Below the pieces are notes generated by a model that did no database searches, was not told where the DNA came from, and saw only the letters and a list, made by a program, of their open reading frames with translations. The position numbers were made by a program, and so were the translations under genes. 64,000 nt of DNA from JACRCT01 sp049841135 (GTDB lineage Bacteria > Myxococcota > Myxococcia > Myxococcales > UBA5297), in contig JASGHK010000005.1 in assembly GCA_049841135.1 (NCBI GenBank), forward strand, positions 3,162,001 through 3,226,000, in the 5' to 3' direction. This document shows, piece by piece, positions 39,211-47,126 of this stretch (positions within the stretch are counted from its first letter, which is position 1; the number at the start of each line of letters is the position of its first letter).

Positions 39211-39435
39211 GTGCTGGATACCACCCTGGTGCTCGTCGTGCGCTCCATGCACGCGGAGCACCCCGAGCTCGAAGAGGACGCCTGCCGCGGCCTCGGAGCG
39301 GAGCCACCGCCGACTCAGCGAGCCCTCGCGGCGTCCATCGTGCTGCTCGCCAACAGCTTGCGTGCGGTCCTCGACGGCTACGCCGAACTGCTCGACCACG
39401 TGCACGGCGACCGCGACGCCGAACCGGACTTCTGA
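39211..39435 (+). CDS. Short IS21 cargo ORF, 74 aa
   Basis: Open from 39154; GTG 39211 is the first reasonable start (LDTTLVLVVRSMHAEHPELE). It is helical and acidic, with ALAASIVLLANSLRAVLDGY in the middle. It lies 72 bases after istB and before a terminator, within the right inverted repeat. No family recognised. Confidence 0.45.
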   Translation: MLDTTLVLVVRSMHAEHPELEEDACRGLGAEPPPTQRALAASIVLLANSLRAVLDGYAELLDHVHGDRDAEPDF

Positions 39436-39563
39436 AAAGCGCCCGGGCCTCCGGGGACTGCCAAGAGCGGGCCCTGGTGGCGACCATCCCGCGACCCGAC
39501 GGAATGCCGGAGGCTCGGGCGCCCACTCACTGCAAGCCGAGCTCGCACCGCCGGAGGCGTGGG

Positions 39564-39586
39564 ACCGCCTTCGGCGGTGGCGTTTT
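39564..39586 (+). terminator. Rho-independent terminator after the IS21 genes
   Basis: Stem ACCGCC (39564-39569), loop TTC, stem GGCGGT (39573-39578), then GGCGTTTT. It would end transcription of the element genes before the right inverted repeat. Confidence 0.55.
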
Positions 39587-39685
39587 AATCCCCTCTGGAA
39601 TCGGGGGACTGCATCCGCCGGCACTGCGACCGACAAGCGTCACCCAACTGCGCTTCTCGTCTGGCCCACTTCAGGCGAGCAAGGG

Positions 39686-39705
39686 TGGCCTACTTCTGCC
39701 AAGCG
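39686..39705 (-). repeat. Right terminal inverted repeat of the IS21-like element
   Basis: TGGCCTACTTCTGCCAAGCG; reverse complement of the left repeat with two mismatches. A second, diverged copy of its core (TGGCCCACTTCAGGC) lies 24 bases inward at 39662. Confidence 0.75.
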
Positions 39706-40010
39706 CTGCAGCCAGCGAGCCGGCGGCCTTTCGTCACGAGCACTGGACCACTCAAAGACTCGGGGAGGAGTTTCGCAGGCGCGCAAGCTCTATCGACCCA
39801 GAGGAAGTGAATATTCTTCCGCTACTCCACGTTACGATCGCACGCGGCCGCTTTCTTCAAAGCCACGATTACTTCTGCAATGGCCGGCACTCAAACTACT
39901 TCGACCACGTAGGGAGCTCCCTGGCCGACATCTTGTTGTGCTACCGCGATCGTCTCAATGTCTGGATCCCGAATGGCCCGGCAGGCTCTGAAAGTCAACC
40001 TGGCCGGTGA
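39706..40010 (+). pseudogene. 3' half of the gene interrupted by the IS21-like element
   Basis: About 100 codons open from the right inverted repeat to a stop at 40008-40010 (EHWTTQRLGEEFRRRASSID; VNILPLLHVTIARGRFLQSH; YFDHVGSSLADILL). No good start codon lies inside, consistent with it being the continuation of 35076-35571. The next gene begins 10 bases after its stop. Confidence 0.55.
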
Positions 40011-40019
40011 GGGCAGCGC

Positions 40020-40400
40020 ATGGTCGAACCGAATAGTGCAACGCCACGCGCGACATCTGCTGAGCGGGAGCATCTCTGCGGACCTGCCGCGGAGCGGAGC
40101 GTCGTTCTTGCGCTCTACGGCGATGAGCCGAAGCAGCCAGAGTTCGCACGCGTAGTCGGCGGCACTTTCGGAGGCACCCCGCTGGTGGGAGTAATTGGAA
40201 CACTCAAGCGCGACCGGTCGAGCGTTGTGGGTCTGCTCGAGCCACTGGCTGGGCAGCACGATGGCATTGCGACCATACGCGCACTCGATGAACGCCTCAA
40301 CGAGCCTGTCGAACTAACGCTGGAGGACGGAAGCAAGAATCATCGCACGTCTTGGCAGCTGTGCTGTCCATTCGATGAAAATCAGCCCGTCCTCGCGTGA
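40020..40400 (+). CDS. Hypothetical protein upstream of the HEPN gene, 126 aa
   Basis: Intact frame from ATG 40020. The first ~25 residues look unstructured; then strands and helices (SVVLALYGDEPKQPEFARVV; LVGVIGTLKRDRSS; DGIATIRALDERLNEPVELT). It overlaps the next gene by 26 bases and so is coupled to it. Possible antitoxin or sensor partner of the HEPN protein by position; no family recognised. Confidence 0.6.
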   Translation: MVEPNSATPRATSAEREHLCGPAAERSVVLALYGDEPKQPEFARVVGGTFGGTPLVGVIGTLKRDRSSVVGLLEPLAGQHDGIATIRALDERLNEPVELTLEDGSKNHRTSWQLCCPFDENQPVLA

Positions 40401-41493
40401 AGTCCTCGCGAAGAGCCAACTCGCACTGGATGACTGGCGCCACTTCAACAACTTTCACCCTGTTGTCTGGTGCGGTCAACTCCACGGCCTGGAGTTCCTA
40501 CGCGGTAACACCCTCGTTGCACGAGGTGAGCGGTGTCTCATCGGAGAGGTTCTTCGCCTCGTCGGGAACTACCCCTGGTACCTGGTCAAGCATGAGAAGC
40601 GCCGGTTTGCCGTAATCGACGTCAGAGGCAAGGATCCTGACATCGACAAACTCGACGCGGACTTTGGAGCACTCGAGTTCGTTCTGGGACGCACCCTGCA
40701 ACTTGAGACGATCGCGGGTCTGGACCCAGAAGGGACCGTCGTTAGCGGCGCTGGGCTGGGCTTTGGATTCCGGAGGACGCGCAACATCGGTGCTCTTGGG
40801 CCACCGGTGCCTGAGATAACCGGTTCCGGAGAGAACTGGCTGCCGGTTCTCTTCCCTCTTGTCGCCAAGGTGCTTGCATCTCACGGAGGCAGGCCCGTCG
40901 GAACCCTTCTTGCGGCTCTGTTGGACTCGATGACCCATCACATCGATGGTTCCTACCTGGGGCTCCAGGTGGCCATTGAGGCGTTTTGCAGCCAAGCTTC
41001 CGACGGGGCCAAACGCCGTCCGCTTGTTCGCGATGAGTCGAGGTGGCGACAGTGGGTAGCACAACACGAGAAGCGGATTCGCGGAATGGCTACCCAGAGG
41101 GCCGCGGCAGATGTCCTCGTGAACAAGCTCAAGAGCGCCTTCCAACCGGCCTCGTCTCACGCTGTAGCCGACGGACTGTCTGCGATTCGCCTTGAGGTTC
41201 CTTCGGAGTTGGTAGCGGAAACGGCCAGGAGGAATATCTCCGTGCACCGCTTCGTGATGAACAGGCCCGGCAAGAGAGATGTTCAAGAAGATGTGGCACG
41301 CGTGCGGCGGCTCCAGATGCTAGCGTCGGCGCTAATCGCGTATGGCGCGGGATATCGTGGTCCGCTCTGCGACTACGCCGCTGATCCACGAAGCCACAAC
41401 CAACTTGCCGATTGGTGGCAGGCAACTGCGGATTCAGCGAACGCCCGACGCTACTTCCGCTGCGGCAATCCAGGTTCCTCGCCGCGCAAGTAG
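40375..41493 (+). CDS. HEPN-domain putative RNase, 372 aa
   Basis: Intact. The N-terminal half is beta-rich (CGQLHGLEFLRGNTLVARGE; LETIAGLDPEGTVVSGAG). The C-terminal half is helical and carries AETARRNISVHRFVMNRPG at about residues 282-300: RNISVH fits the HEPN catalytic Rx4H motif with a polar residue after Arg. A long helix and GYRGPLCDY follow, the usual ending of ApeA-type HEPN proteins. By this layout it is an abortive-infection-type ribonuclease candidate. Its operon partner upstream is the 126-aa protein, and the gene before that is split by the IS element. Confidence 0.7.
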   Translation: MKISPSSREVLAKSQLALDDWRHFNNFHPVVWCGQLHGLEFLRGNTLVARGERCLIGEVLRLVGNYPWYLVKHEKRRFAVIDVRGKDPDIDKLDADFGALEFVLGRTLQLETIAGLDPEGTVVSGAGLGFGFRRTRNIGALGPPVPEITGSGENWLPVLFPLVAKVLASHGGRPVGTLLAALLDSMTHHIDGSYLGLQVAIEAFCSQASDGAKRRPLVRDESRWRQWVAQHEKRIRGMATQRAAADVLVNKLKSAFQPASSHAVADGLSAIRLEVPSELVAETARRNISVHRFVMNRPGKRDVQEDVARVRRLQMLASALIAYGAGYRGPLCDYAADPRSHNQLADWWQATADSANARRYFRCGNPGSSPRK

Positions 41494-41680
41494 TTTCTGC
41501 TCGATGCTCCTCAACCCTGAATTGCTTGGCGGAGCCGTCCGCGCCCCCTGCTCCCGGACTACCTCCTCACTCGGCGACCGCAGGGGTCCCCTGCGTGGAG
41601 AGCGACGCACTCGACTCCATTTCTCGCAGCGTCCCAGGCCTCCCGTGTCGGTGTAGTCCCGTCCCCCAACCAATCTCTAC

Positions 41681-42455
41681 TCACCATCGTGCAATGTCGC
41701 AGTCAATCAGGATTCCTTTGGAACATTGGGGCCTCACCATCGGTCCAGATTCGTTGCCTCCGCCACGGCGTCGAAGCGGCTCTCCAGCCAGCAAAGGGTC
41801 AAGTTCGTCCAGCGCGCACCAGTGGTGGTCGCCGACCTCGCGCTGAAGGTAGTTGATAGCGCGGTCGAGCCGCGCCTTACTCAACATCGGCTCGTCGCTC
41901 GCCAGTATCGATGCTGCGCGACCGACGCGCGCCTGCAGCGGGGACACAAAAAGGGCACCTCCGTCCAGACTTCATGCTGAACGGCAAGGGGGACATAGTG
42001 GAGGTCGTCTATGGCGCGGCCAGACAAGCAGTGAAGAACCGTCAAAGGAAGCCAGTCCGGCTCTATTGCGAGGACGCCCCACTGTACCGCGAACCGGCGG
42101 GCCTCCTGGCTGACGACGCCGTCGCTCAAGAGGATGCGATACAAGGGCACCTTCCTGAATGCCGCGTCGTCAGATAACGAGGTAGTCCAACCCCTTCTGA
42201 TTGAATATCAGCAGGTCGTTCTCGCCCACTTCCGTCGTCAAGTGCTTTAGCTCGAAATGCACCGTGAAGTCAGGGTATCCAAGAACCGTGTCGTTCTCGT
42301 GCATGAACCCGGATGCGGACCTGACTCCCCTGACAGTCCGAGAGCCCGGCCGCTCCCTAACGGGGAGGCGGGGACGCCTCGCAGTGGCGGCCCAGCAGTT
42401 TTTCAAACATGCGACCACGGGCCGGCCCATCTACTGTCGGCCACCGATACTGCAC
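41681..42455 (-). CDS. PD-ExK-type nuclease of an XRE/ImmA cassette, frameshifted
   Basis: Likely GTG start at 42455 (QYRWPTVDG), then RMFEKLLGRHCEA. After a shift near 42370 comes the core GYPDFTVHFELKHLTTEVGE: PD followed by ELK is a PD-(D/E)xK nuclease core, with the Gln/Lys-bearing LIFNQKGLDYLV helix next. Shifts near 42190 and 41930 lead to LYRILLSDGVVSQEARRFAV and then ASILASDEPMLSKARLD with a stop at 41681. About 258 residues in all. It lies 70 bases after the ImmA/IrrE gene, so this is a restriction-like nuclease under XRE/peptidase control. With three shifts in 775 bases it may be inactive if the sequence is correct. Confidence 0.55.
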
Positions 42456-42524
42456 GACTGCGAAGAGGTCGAGGGAGCGCTAGTCACGCGCCCTCGGTGC
42501 TCGCTTCGCCAGCGGCGAACGAAC

Positions 42525-43046
42525 CTACAAGAGGCCGAGGCGACCTAGGCGGAGGGTCATCGCCTGCTCACTGACCTGGAACGTCCTCGCCAGGTTCTCA
42601 ACGTCGTGGTCGTGTAGTGAGCCGCCAAGCGCGTCTACCGCTTGAAATAGAAGCGCCTCTGGCATGAGGAGGCAAGCCGCGAAATGATTAGCGTCGATCT
42701 CCTTCGGGTCCACACCCTCGGAGGCTCTGTGACCACGAAAACTAATTAAGTTTCCCCTATCGACGATAACGTGTGCGCCCTTCTCAAATTGATGGCGCAA
42801 GACGAAGTGGCCGATTTCATGAGCGATCGTGAAGCGCTTGCGATGAGGATGATCAGATGCTTGGACACACACAACTGCTTTTTCACCATGCGTGACCAGT
42901 GCGCCTGAGAGTCCGTCTCCCAGCTGCTCGTGCGCTATTCGAAGGCCAAGATGTTCAGCCACCACCTTGAGGTCCACAGGTGCGCGATCGATACGCAGTT
43001 CCCGCAGCACGCGTTCAGCTTGATTCCTCGCAAAGCGAAGGGTCAT
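42525..43046 (-). CDS. ImmA/IrrE-family metallopeptidase
   Basis: 173 residues, intact. FTIAHEIGHFVLRH holds the HExxH zinc motif, and EIDANHFAACLLMP downstream is the conserved third-ligand region. The N-terminal part (LKVVAEHLGLRIAHEQ) and C-terminal LARTFQVSEQAMTLRLGRLG helix-turn-helix-like end are family-typical. The ATG overlaps the stop of the XRE gene (ATGA). ImmA/IrrE peptidases cleave the adjacent XRE repressor on a damage or invasion signal, releasing the operon. Confidence 0.92.
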   Translation of the reverse strand: MTLRFARNQAERVLRELRIDRAPVDLKVVAEHLGLRIAHEQLGDGLSGALVTHGEKAVVCVQASDHPHRKRFTIAHEIGHFVLRHQFEKGAHVIVDRGNLISFRGHRASEGVDPKEIDANHFAACLLMPEALLFQAVDALGGSLHDHDVENLARTFQVSEQAMTLRLGRLGLL

Positions 43047-43396
43047 TTGGTCTCCGGGCTCGAGGTGCCTAACTTGGCCGCGATCTTCTTCGCTACCTCA
43101 GCTGGCAATCCCAGTTTTCGCTCGAGTTCGTGCTCAACCTTCAATCCCTCGGCCCCTCCCGAAGCCTTAGCCGCTTCATCCGGGACGAGCGCTTCGATGG
43201 AGGTCTGGAGGGCGCGGGCTAGTTGCGTCAGGGTATGCGCCAACACGCGCTGCTTGCCTGTCTCGATGTTGGCGATGGATGCCCGCTTCATTGGCGGGGT
43301 GAGGCGGCTTCCCAACTCCTCCTGCGTGATTTCCAGAAGACCGCGCGCATCGTGGATGCGCCGGCCGAGCGCGGCGTAGAAGGGTTCGATAGGCAT
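43043..43396 (-). CDS. XRE-family transcriptional regulator
   Basis: 117 residues. HTH at residues 10-65: LGRRIHDARGLLEITQEELG, then KRASIANIETGKQRVLAHTL. The C-terminal tail is acidic then basic. It starts at ATG 43396, coupled to the ImmA/IrrE gene. A perfect inverted repeat 35 bases upstream is a likely operator for autoregulation, and the same intergenic space carries the CBASS promoter on the other strand. Confidence 0.9.
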   Translation of the reverse strand: MPIEPFYAALGRRIHDARGLLEITQEELGSRLTPPMKRASIANIETGKQRVLAHTLTQLARALQTSIEALVPDEAAKASGGAEGLKVEHELERKLGLPAEVAKKIAAKLGTSSPETK

Positions 43397-43430
43397 GGCT
43401 CCTGGCTTAGCCCTCCCCGTCGGCCGTGTC

Positions 43431-43456
43431 CAGCAATAATATCGCCAGCATTGCTG
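43431..43456. promoter_or_regulatory. Inverted-repeat operator candidate, xre/CBASS intergenic region
   Basis: CAGCAAT (43431-43437) and ATTGCTG (43450-43456), a perfect 7-bp dyad with a 12-base spacer. On the minus strand TATTAT inside the dyad is a fair -10 for xre, so bound XRE would block its own promoter. Confidence 0.55.
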
Positions 43457-43481
43457 ACGTCACTGCGCGTGCTCCTGGCGC

Positions 43482-43509
43482 TTGACAAGCCCGCGGCCGA
43501 GGTTATCAG
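43482..43509 (+). promoter_or_regulatory. Sigma70-type promoter candidate for the CBASS operon
   Basis: TTGACA at 43482-43487, 16-base spacer, TATCAG at 43504-43509. The CD-NTase ATG is 57 bases downstream with GGAGG before it. The operator dyad ends 26 bases upstream of the -35 box. Confidence 0.5.
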
Positions 43510-43565
43510 TAGTGGACGCTTGTCCGCCCCTGCCTCGAGCGGCCATCCGCACCCGTGGAGGAGCC

Positions 43566-44585
43566 ATGGCTGATGCCAATGGCGTGTTGCACCGCCGCCT
43601 CTCTGTGTTCGTCGACTGGATCCGGACCGACTCCGACAAGGAGGGGGAGGTCCGCACGCGCGCTGCAGACGTCAGGAAGAATATCCGAGCCAAGGCCGAG
43701 GACGACGGGCTCATCATCCAGTCAACACCGAATTCGGGTTCTTTTGCCACGCGCACAGGCTTGCGCCGGCACATGCGCGGCCAGTCCGAAGTGGAGGGGC
43801 AAGACGTCGACTGCCCCTTCGTGGTCGAACCAAAGACTGAGGACGATGAACGCCTCGATGTTCTTCTGCCGCGCTTCGAGAAATATGCGCGCCAGGCGTA
43901 TCCCGACACCGACCGCGAGCCCACCAAGAGTTCCGTCAAGCTGAACTTCTCCGACAAGGTCAGTTTCGACCTCGTGCCGCTCCTGGCCACCAAGAATCCG
44001 GAACGTCAGATTCTAATTCGGGCCAACGGCGAGAGGCGCCCTACGTCCGTCCAAAAGCATGTCGACTTCGTCAAGACCCGGACGGACCGGTCCAACAGGG
44101 AGCCCGGGCGAGTGAAGTTCAACGAGATGGTTCGTCTTCTCAAATGGTGGCGGTACTTCAGGGAGGCCGAAGCCGCATCCGTCAAGGAGGTGCCGAGCTT
44201 CTTGATGAACGTCCTTTCTGCGTGCGCCTTTGACCAGCGCAGCGTGCAGCCCACCTACGGCGAAACTGTCGCAGATTGGTTCGGCCTTCTGGCTCGTGTT
44301 GCCCGCAGGCGGGAGCTCGTGGCCTTTAGCGACTACGGCGCGGCTCCCACCGCAGAAGGGGGTCGCCCTTGGTCCGTCTTCGATCCGGTCAACTCTGACA
44401 ACAATATTACTGGCAACTGGACTGGCTTGATGTGTGACGAACTCACGGACTGGCTTGAGGAGAGTCGCGACGCCATGTACGACGCTATCGCCGCCTTCGA
44501 CAACGACCGCGAGAGCGAGGGCGTCGATCACGTGGTCAAAGTCTTCGGCACGCCGTTTAGGCATCATTCGGAGAAGACCAAGTGA
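43566..44585 (+). CDS. CBASS CD-NTase (cyclic oligonucleotide synthase)
   Basis: 339 residues from the ATG at 43566 (GGAGG in front; the frame is open further upstream but without coding character). Nucleotidyltransferase core: SGSFATRTGLR at about residue 57 (GS motif), QDVDCPFVVEP at about 80 with the two metal-binding Asp, and KVSFDLVPLL at about 130 with the third acidic residue. The C-terminal OAS-type helical lobe ends with the family signature DPVNSDNNITGNW. On activation by the HORMA partner it would make a cyclic di- or trinucleotide that switches on the SAVED nuclease at the end of the operon. Its stop overlaps the HORMA start (GTGA). Confidence 0.92.
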   Translation: MADANGVLHRRLSVFVDWIRTDSDKEGEVRTRAADVRKNIRAKAEDDGLIIQSTPNSGSFATRTGLRRHMRGQSEVEGQDVDCPFVVEPKTEDDERLDVLLPRFEKYARQAYPDTDREPTKSSVKLNFSDKVSFDLVPLLATKNPERQILIRANGERRPTSVQKHVDFVKTRTDRSNREPGRVKFNEMVRLLKWWRYFREAEAASVKEVPSFLMNVLSACAFDQRSVQPTYGETVADWFGLLARVARRRELVAFSDYGAAPTAEGGRPWSVFDPVNSDNNITGNWTGLMCDELTDWLEESRDAMYDAIAAFDNDRESEGVDHVVKVFGTPFRHHSEKTK

Positions 44586-45088
44586 CGACTACTGCCACTG
44601 CGACTGTCACGACGACGATGACGGAAGCGCGCGTCCGCGCCGTCATGCAGAAGGTGTCAGCGAACCTGGGCGCCTTCGTCGTGGCCGGGAAAGTCAGTAA
44701 GGAGGCCGCTCAAAGCTGGGCCGCCGATCTGATCTACCTCCAGCTCAACGGAGCGCTTGATTTCTTCGAAATCCAAATCACGCCGCCGCGGGGTGAGCGC
44801 TTTGGCCTGCGCTACACTGTCAAGGCGGACGGCTCGATTCAGCAGGACTCGCCGTCGGGAGGTCTGGATGTCTATGGCCTTCCCAAGGATGCTCGCATCA
44901 ACCTGTTCGCACACTTCAACGACAGCTCTCCGAGTCTATACGCGAAGAGCTTCGGCGCCGAGGGTGGGGTTTCAATGGCGCGAAGCTCGAAGCAGCTGTT
45001 TCAGATCAACGGGCATTCTCGAAGGATGGCTATGGCCTCGTTCGTCAGAAGCTTGGGGTATGGCCGTGAGCGCGATCACTCTTCATGA
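44582..45088 (+). CDS. cap7: CBASS HORMA-domain protein (Cap7)
   Basis: 168 residues. GTG start at 44582 overlaps the CD-NTase stop; the Thr-rich beginning (TTTATATVTTTMTEARVRAVM) is the usual opening of bacterial HORMA proteins, which favours this start over the ATG at 44621. The middle has AAQSWAADLIYLQLNGALDF and a beta-rich ERFGLRYTVKADGSIQQDS segment. Bacterial HORMA proteins bind peptide 'closure motifs' and then activate the CD-NTase. The C-terminal safety-belt region is SLYAKSFGAEGGVSMARSS. Placed between CD-NTase and the TRIP13-like ATPase as in type III CBASS. Confidence 0.85.
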   Translation: MTTTATATVTTTMTEARVRAVMQKVSANLGAFVVAGKVSKEAAQSWAADLIYLQLNGALDFFEIQITPPRGERFGLRYTVKADGSIQQDSPSGGLDVYGLPKDARINLFAHFNDSSPSLYAKSFGAEGGVSMARSSKQLFQINGHSRRMAMASFVRSLGYGRERDHSS

Positions 45089-45947
45089 GGTGAAGCATCC
45101 GAACGACGCGGCTGCGGATCGGTACGAGCGCCTCATCGGCATTGACGAACAGAAGGGCCTGCTTGTTGAGTACCTCACGCACATCTTGGACCCGGACTAT
45201 CTCAAGCGATGGCAGAGGAAGCACCATCCCCGAGGGCTGTCGATTGCCAAGCGAATAGAGGACCGCCCACCCCTCCTGATTCTGGCTGGCGAGGTCGGCT
45301 GCGGCAAGACGGCACTCGCAACTTCGGTTGGGTCACCAGTAGCGAAGGCGTTGGACAAGCGTGTGGTTGTCCTCGAGACGCCGTCGGACGTCCGCGGTGG
45401 CGGCCTCGTCGGACAGTTGTCCGAGCGCGTCACTGCGGCCTTCAACGAGGCCCGTGTTCGCATTGGGGCGCATCCTGGCATTCTCATTATCGACGAAGGC
45501 GATGATCTGGGCACCAGCCGTGCCCAGATGCAGGCGCATCACGAGGACCGCGCTGGCGTGAATGTTCTCATCAAGGAGATTGATAGAATAGCACGAGAGC
45601 GACTGCCGCTCGCTGTCTTGATGATCACTAACCGATTTGACGCGCTAGATCCTGCTCTAGTACGACGCGCCAGCGTTGTGCGGTTTGTCCGGCCCGACGC
45701 CGAGGCGAGACGCAAGCTGTTCGCCCACCTGCTCGACGGGGTGCAGCATTTGGCGCGTGATATCGATGGCTTGGTGCGCGCCTCCGAGAAGAACCCGCCG
45801 TTCACTTACTCCGACATTGTCGAGCGCGCTGCTGAAGCGGCTTTGCTAGCGTCGGTGCGCCAGGACCGACCTTTCTGTGTTGCGATGCTACGAGAGGCCA
45901 TCGAAGGTCTTGCGCCATCGCCGATGCTGGACGACGCGGTACGATGA
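45060..45947 (+). CDS. cap6: CBASS TRIP13/Pch2-like AAA+ ATPase (Cap6)
   Basis: 295 residues from the ATG at 45060, overlapping the HORMA gene by 29 bases. Walker A LAGEVGCGKTAL at about 76, Walker B ILIIDEGDDLG at about 141, sensor/arginine finger VLMITNRFDALDPALVRRAS. It is the bacterial counterpart of Pch2/TRIP13, which unfolds the HORMA N-terminus and resets the activated CD-NTase complex, so it limits false alarms. Intact. Confidence 0.92.
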   Translation: MAVSAITLHEVKHPNDAAADRYERLIGIDEQKGLLVEYLTHILDPDYLKRWQRKHHPRGLSIAKRIEDRPPLLILAGEVGCGKTALATSVGSPVAKALDKRVVVLETPSDVRGGGLVGQLSERVTAAFNEARVRIGAHPGILIIDEGDDLGTSRAQMQAHHEDRAGVNVLIKEIDRIARERLPLAVLMITNRFDALDPALVRRASVVRFVRPDAEARRKLFAHLLDGVQHLARDIDGLVRASEKNPPFTYSDIVERAAEAALLASVRQDRPFCVAMLREAIEGLAPSPMLDDAVR

Positions 45948-45971
45948 GTTCTTTGCACTAGGGATATCGCA

Positions 45972-47126
45972 ATGGCCAAGAAGGGTCCCAAGCCGGTGTC
46001 TCCTGTGAAGAAGGCGAAGGCTCGCGATATTCCGGCCGGTACACAAGCGCTCTTGTATGCCGCCGCTGCTGGACGCTGCGAGTTTCAGGGTTGCAACAAG
46101 TCCCTAATCGAGCACCATTTGACTCTGCTGGATGGCAACTTCGCGCAGATGGCGCACATCTATGCATTCAACGAGGATGGTCCGCGTGGCCGATCGCGTG
46201 GTCGCCCGAAGAACATCAATAAACTCAGCAACCTGATGTTGCTTTGTGGGGATTGCCATCACCAAATCGACACGCAGCCGGCTCTCTTTCCAGTTGCAAC
46301 GCTAAGGGAGTACAAGCGGGAACACGAAGACAGGGTTCGGCTAATCACAGGTCTCCGGCACGATGCCAAGACTGTGGTCCTCCAACTCAAGAGCAAGATA
46401 GGCGGCGACGCCGTCGAAATTCCGCTCGCTGATGTCTCCAAGGCGGTTGCGCCGCGATGGCCCAAAGACCGTCAAGGCATCGTCATTGATCTGACGACCA
46501 TCGACGATAAAAATGCGTCGTTCAATCAACTGGCTGCGGACGAAATCTGCAAGCGAGTGACTCGGCTTTATGAGCCGGGGATGGACGTCGACCAGGTTCG
46601 CCACATATCGCTGTTCGCCCTTGCGTCTCAGCCGTTGCTAATGCTTCTCGGAAGCCGACTTTCGAACAAGATTCCCGTTGATCTTTACCAGAAGCATCGG
46701 GATTCCAAAGATTGGGTATGGAAGACGTCGGGGCCCATTGTCGAATACGACGAAAGGGGTCTGCGCCGGGGCAGTGATCCGTCCCAGGTGGCCCTAGTCC
46801 TGTCGCTTAGCGGGACTGTGGACTTGGGAAAGCTTCCTGCGTTTGTCGATAGCTCATTCTCGATCATAGAGCTTACCCTGAAGGGCCAACTCCCCAACCC
46901 GGATTTCCTTCGGCGGCGCGAGGATCTTGTCGAGTTCGGTAGAGTCTACCGACTCGCCCTTGCCAGGATTGTTCGAGATCATCCGACCGCCAAGGAGATT
47001 CATGTCTTCCCGGCGGTCCCGGCGCCCGTGGCGGTGCTCTGCGGATACGAACTTCTCAAGAAAGCTCAGCCCGCCCTTGTCGCTCATGATTGTGACAAGA
47101 GCCCGGCGGCTTTGTCAGAGTTCTGA
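45972..47126 (+). CDS. cap5: CBASS effector: HNH nuclease fused to SAVED (Cap5)
   Basis: 384 residues, intact, 24 bases after cap6. The N-terminal HNH part has GRCEFQGCNKSL, AHIYAFNEDGPRG and NLMLLCGDCHHQIDTQP, giving paired Cys and the catalytic His residues. From about residue 140 the SAVED ligand-binding domain follows (GIVIDLTTIDDKNASFNQLA; RHISLFALASQPLLMLLGSR; LVLSLSGTVDLGKLP; KEIHVFPAVPAPVAVLCGYE). Binding of the cyclic nucleotide makes Cap5 oligomerise and cut double-stranded DNA, killing the infected cell. It completes a type III CBASS operon. Confidence 0.93.
   Translation: MAKKGPKPVSPVKKAKARDIPAGTQALLYAAAAGRCEFQGCNKSLIEHHLTLLDGNFAQMAHIYAFNEDGPRGRSRGRPKNINKLSNLMLLCGDCHHQIDTQPALFPVATLREYKREHEDRVRLITGLRHDAKTVVLQLKSKIGGDAVEIPLADVSKAVAPRWPKDRQGIVIDLTTIDDKNASFNQLAADEICKRVTRLYEPGMDVDQVRHISLFALASQPLLMLLGSRLSNKIPVDLYQKHRDSKDWVWKTSGPIVEYDERGLRRGSDPSQVALVLSLSGTVDLGKLPAFVDSSFSIIELTLKGQLPNPDFLRRREDLVEFGRVYRLALARIVRDHPTAKEIHVFPAVPAPVAVLCGYELLKKAQPALVAHDCDKSPAALSEF

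Larger units (their letters stand above)
35571..39705 (+). mobile_element. IS21-family element with extra cargo ORFs, about 4.1 kb
   Basis: Bounded by 20-bp inverted repeats (35571-35590 and 39686-39705; 18 of 20 match) and containing istA and istB with the usual overlap. Unusually long for IS21 (typically 2-2.5 kb), because a Cys-rich ORF and a ParB-like ORF precede istA and a short ORF follows istB. Repeated motifs lie inside both ends, as known for IS21 transposase-binding sites. A target duplication was not found. The exact outer edge may be off by a few bases. Confidence 0.75.

Noticed and set aside
42170..42430. Stand-alone 86-aa protein on the minus strand
   Set aside because: It is one frame segment of the PD-ExK nuclease; homologous character continues in other frames on both sides.
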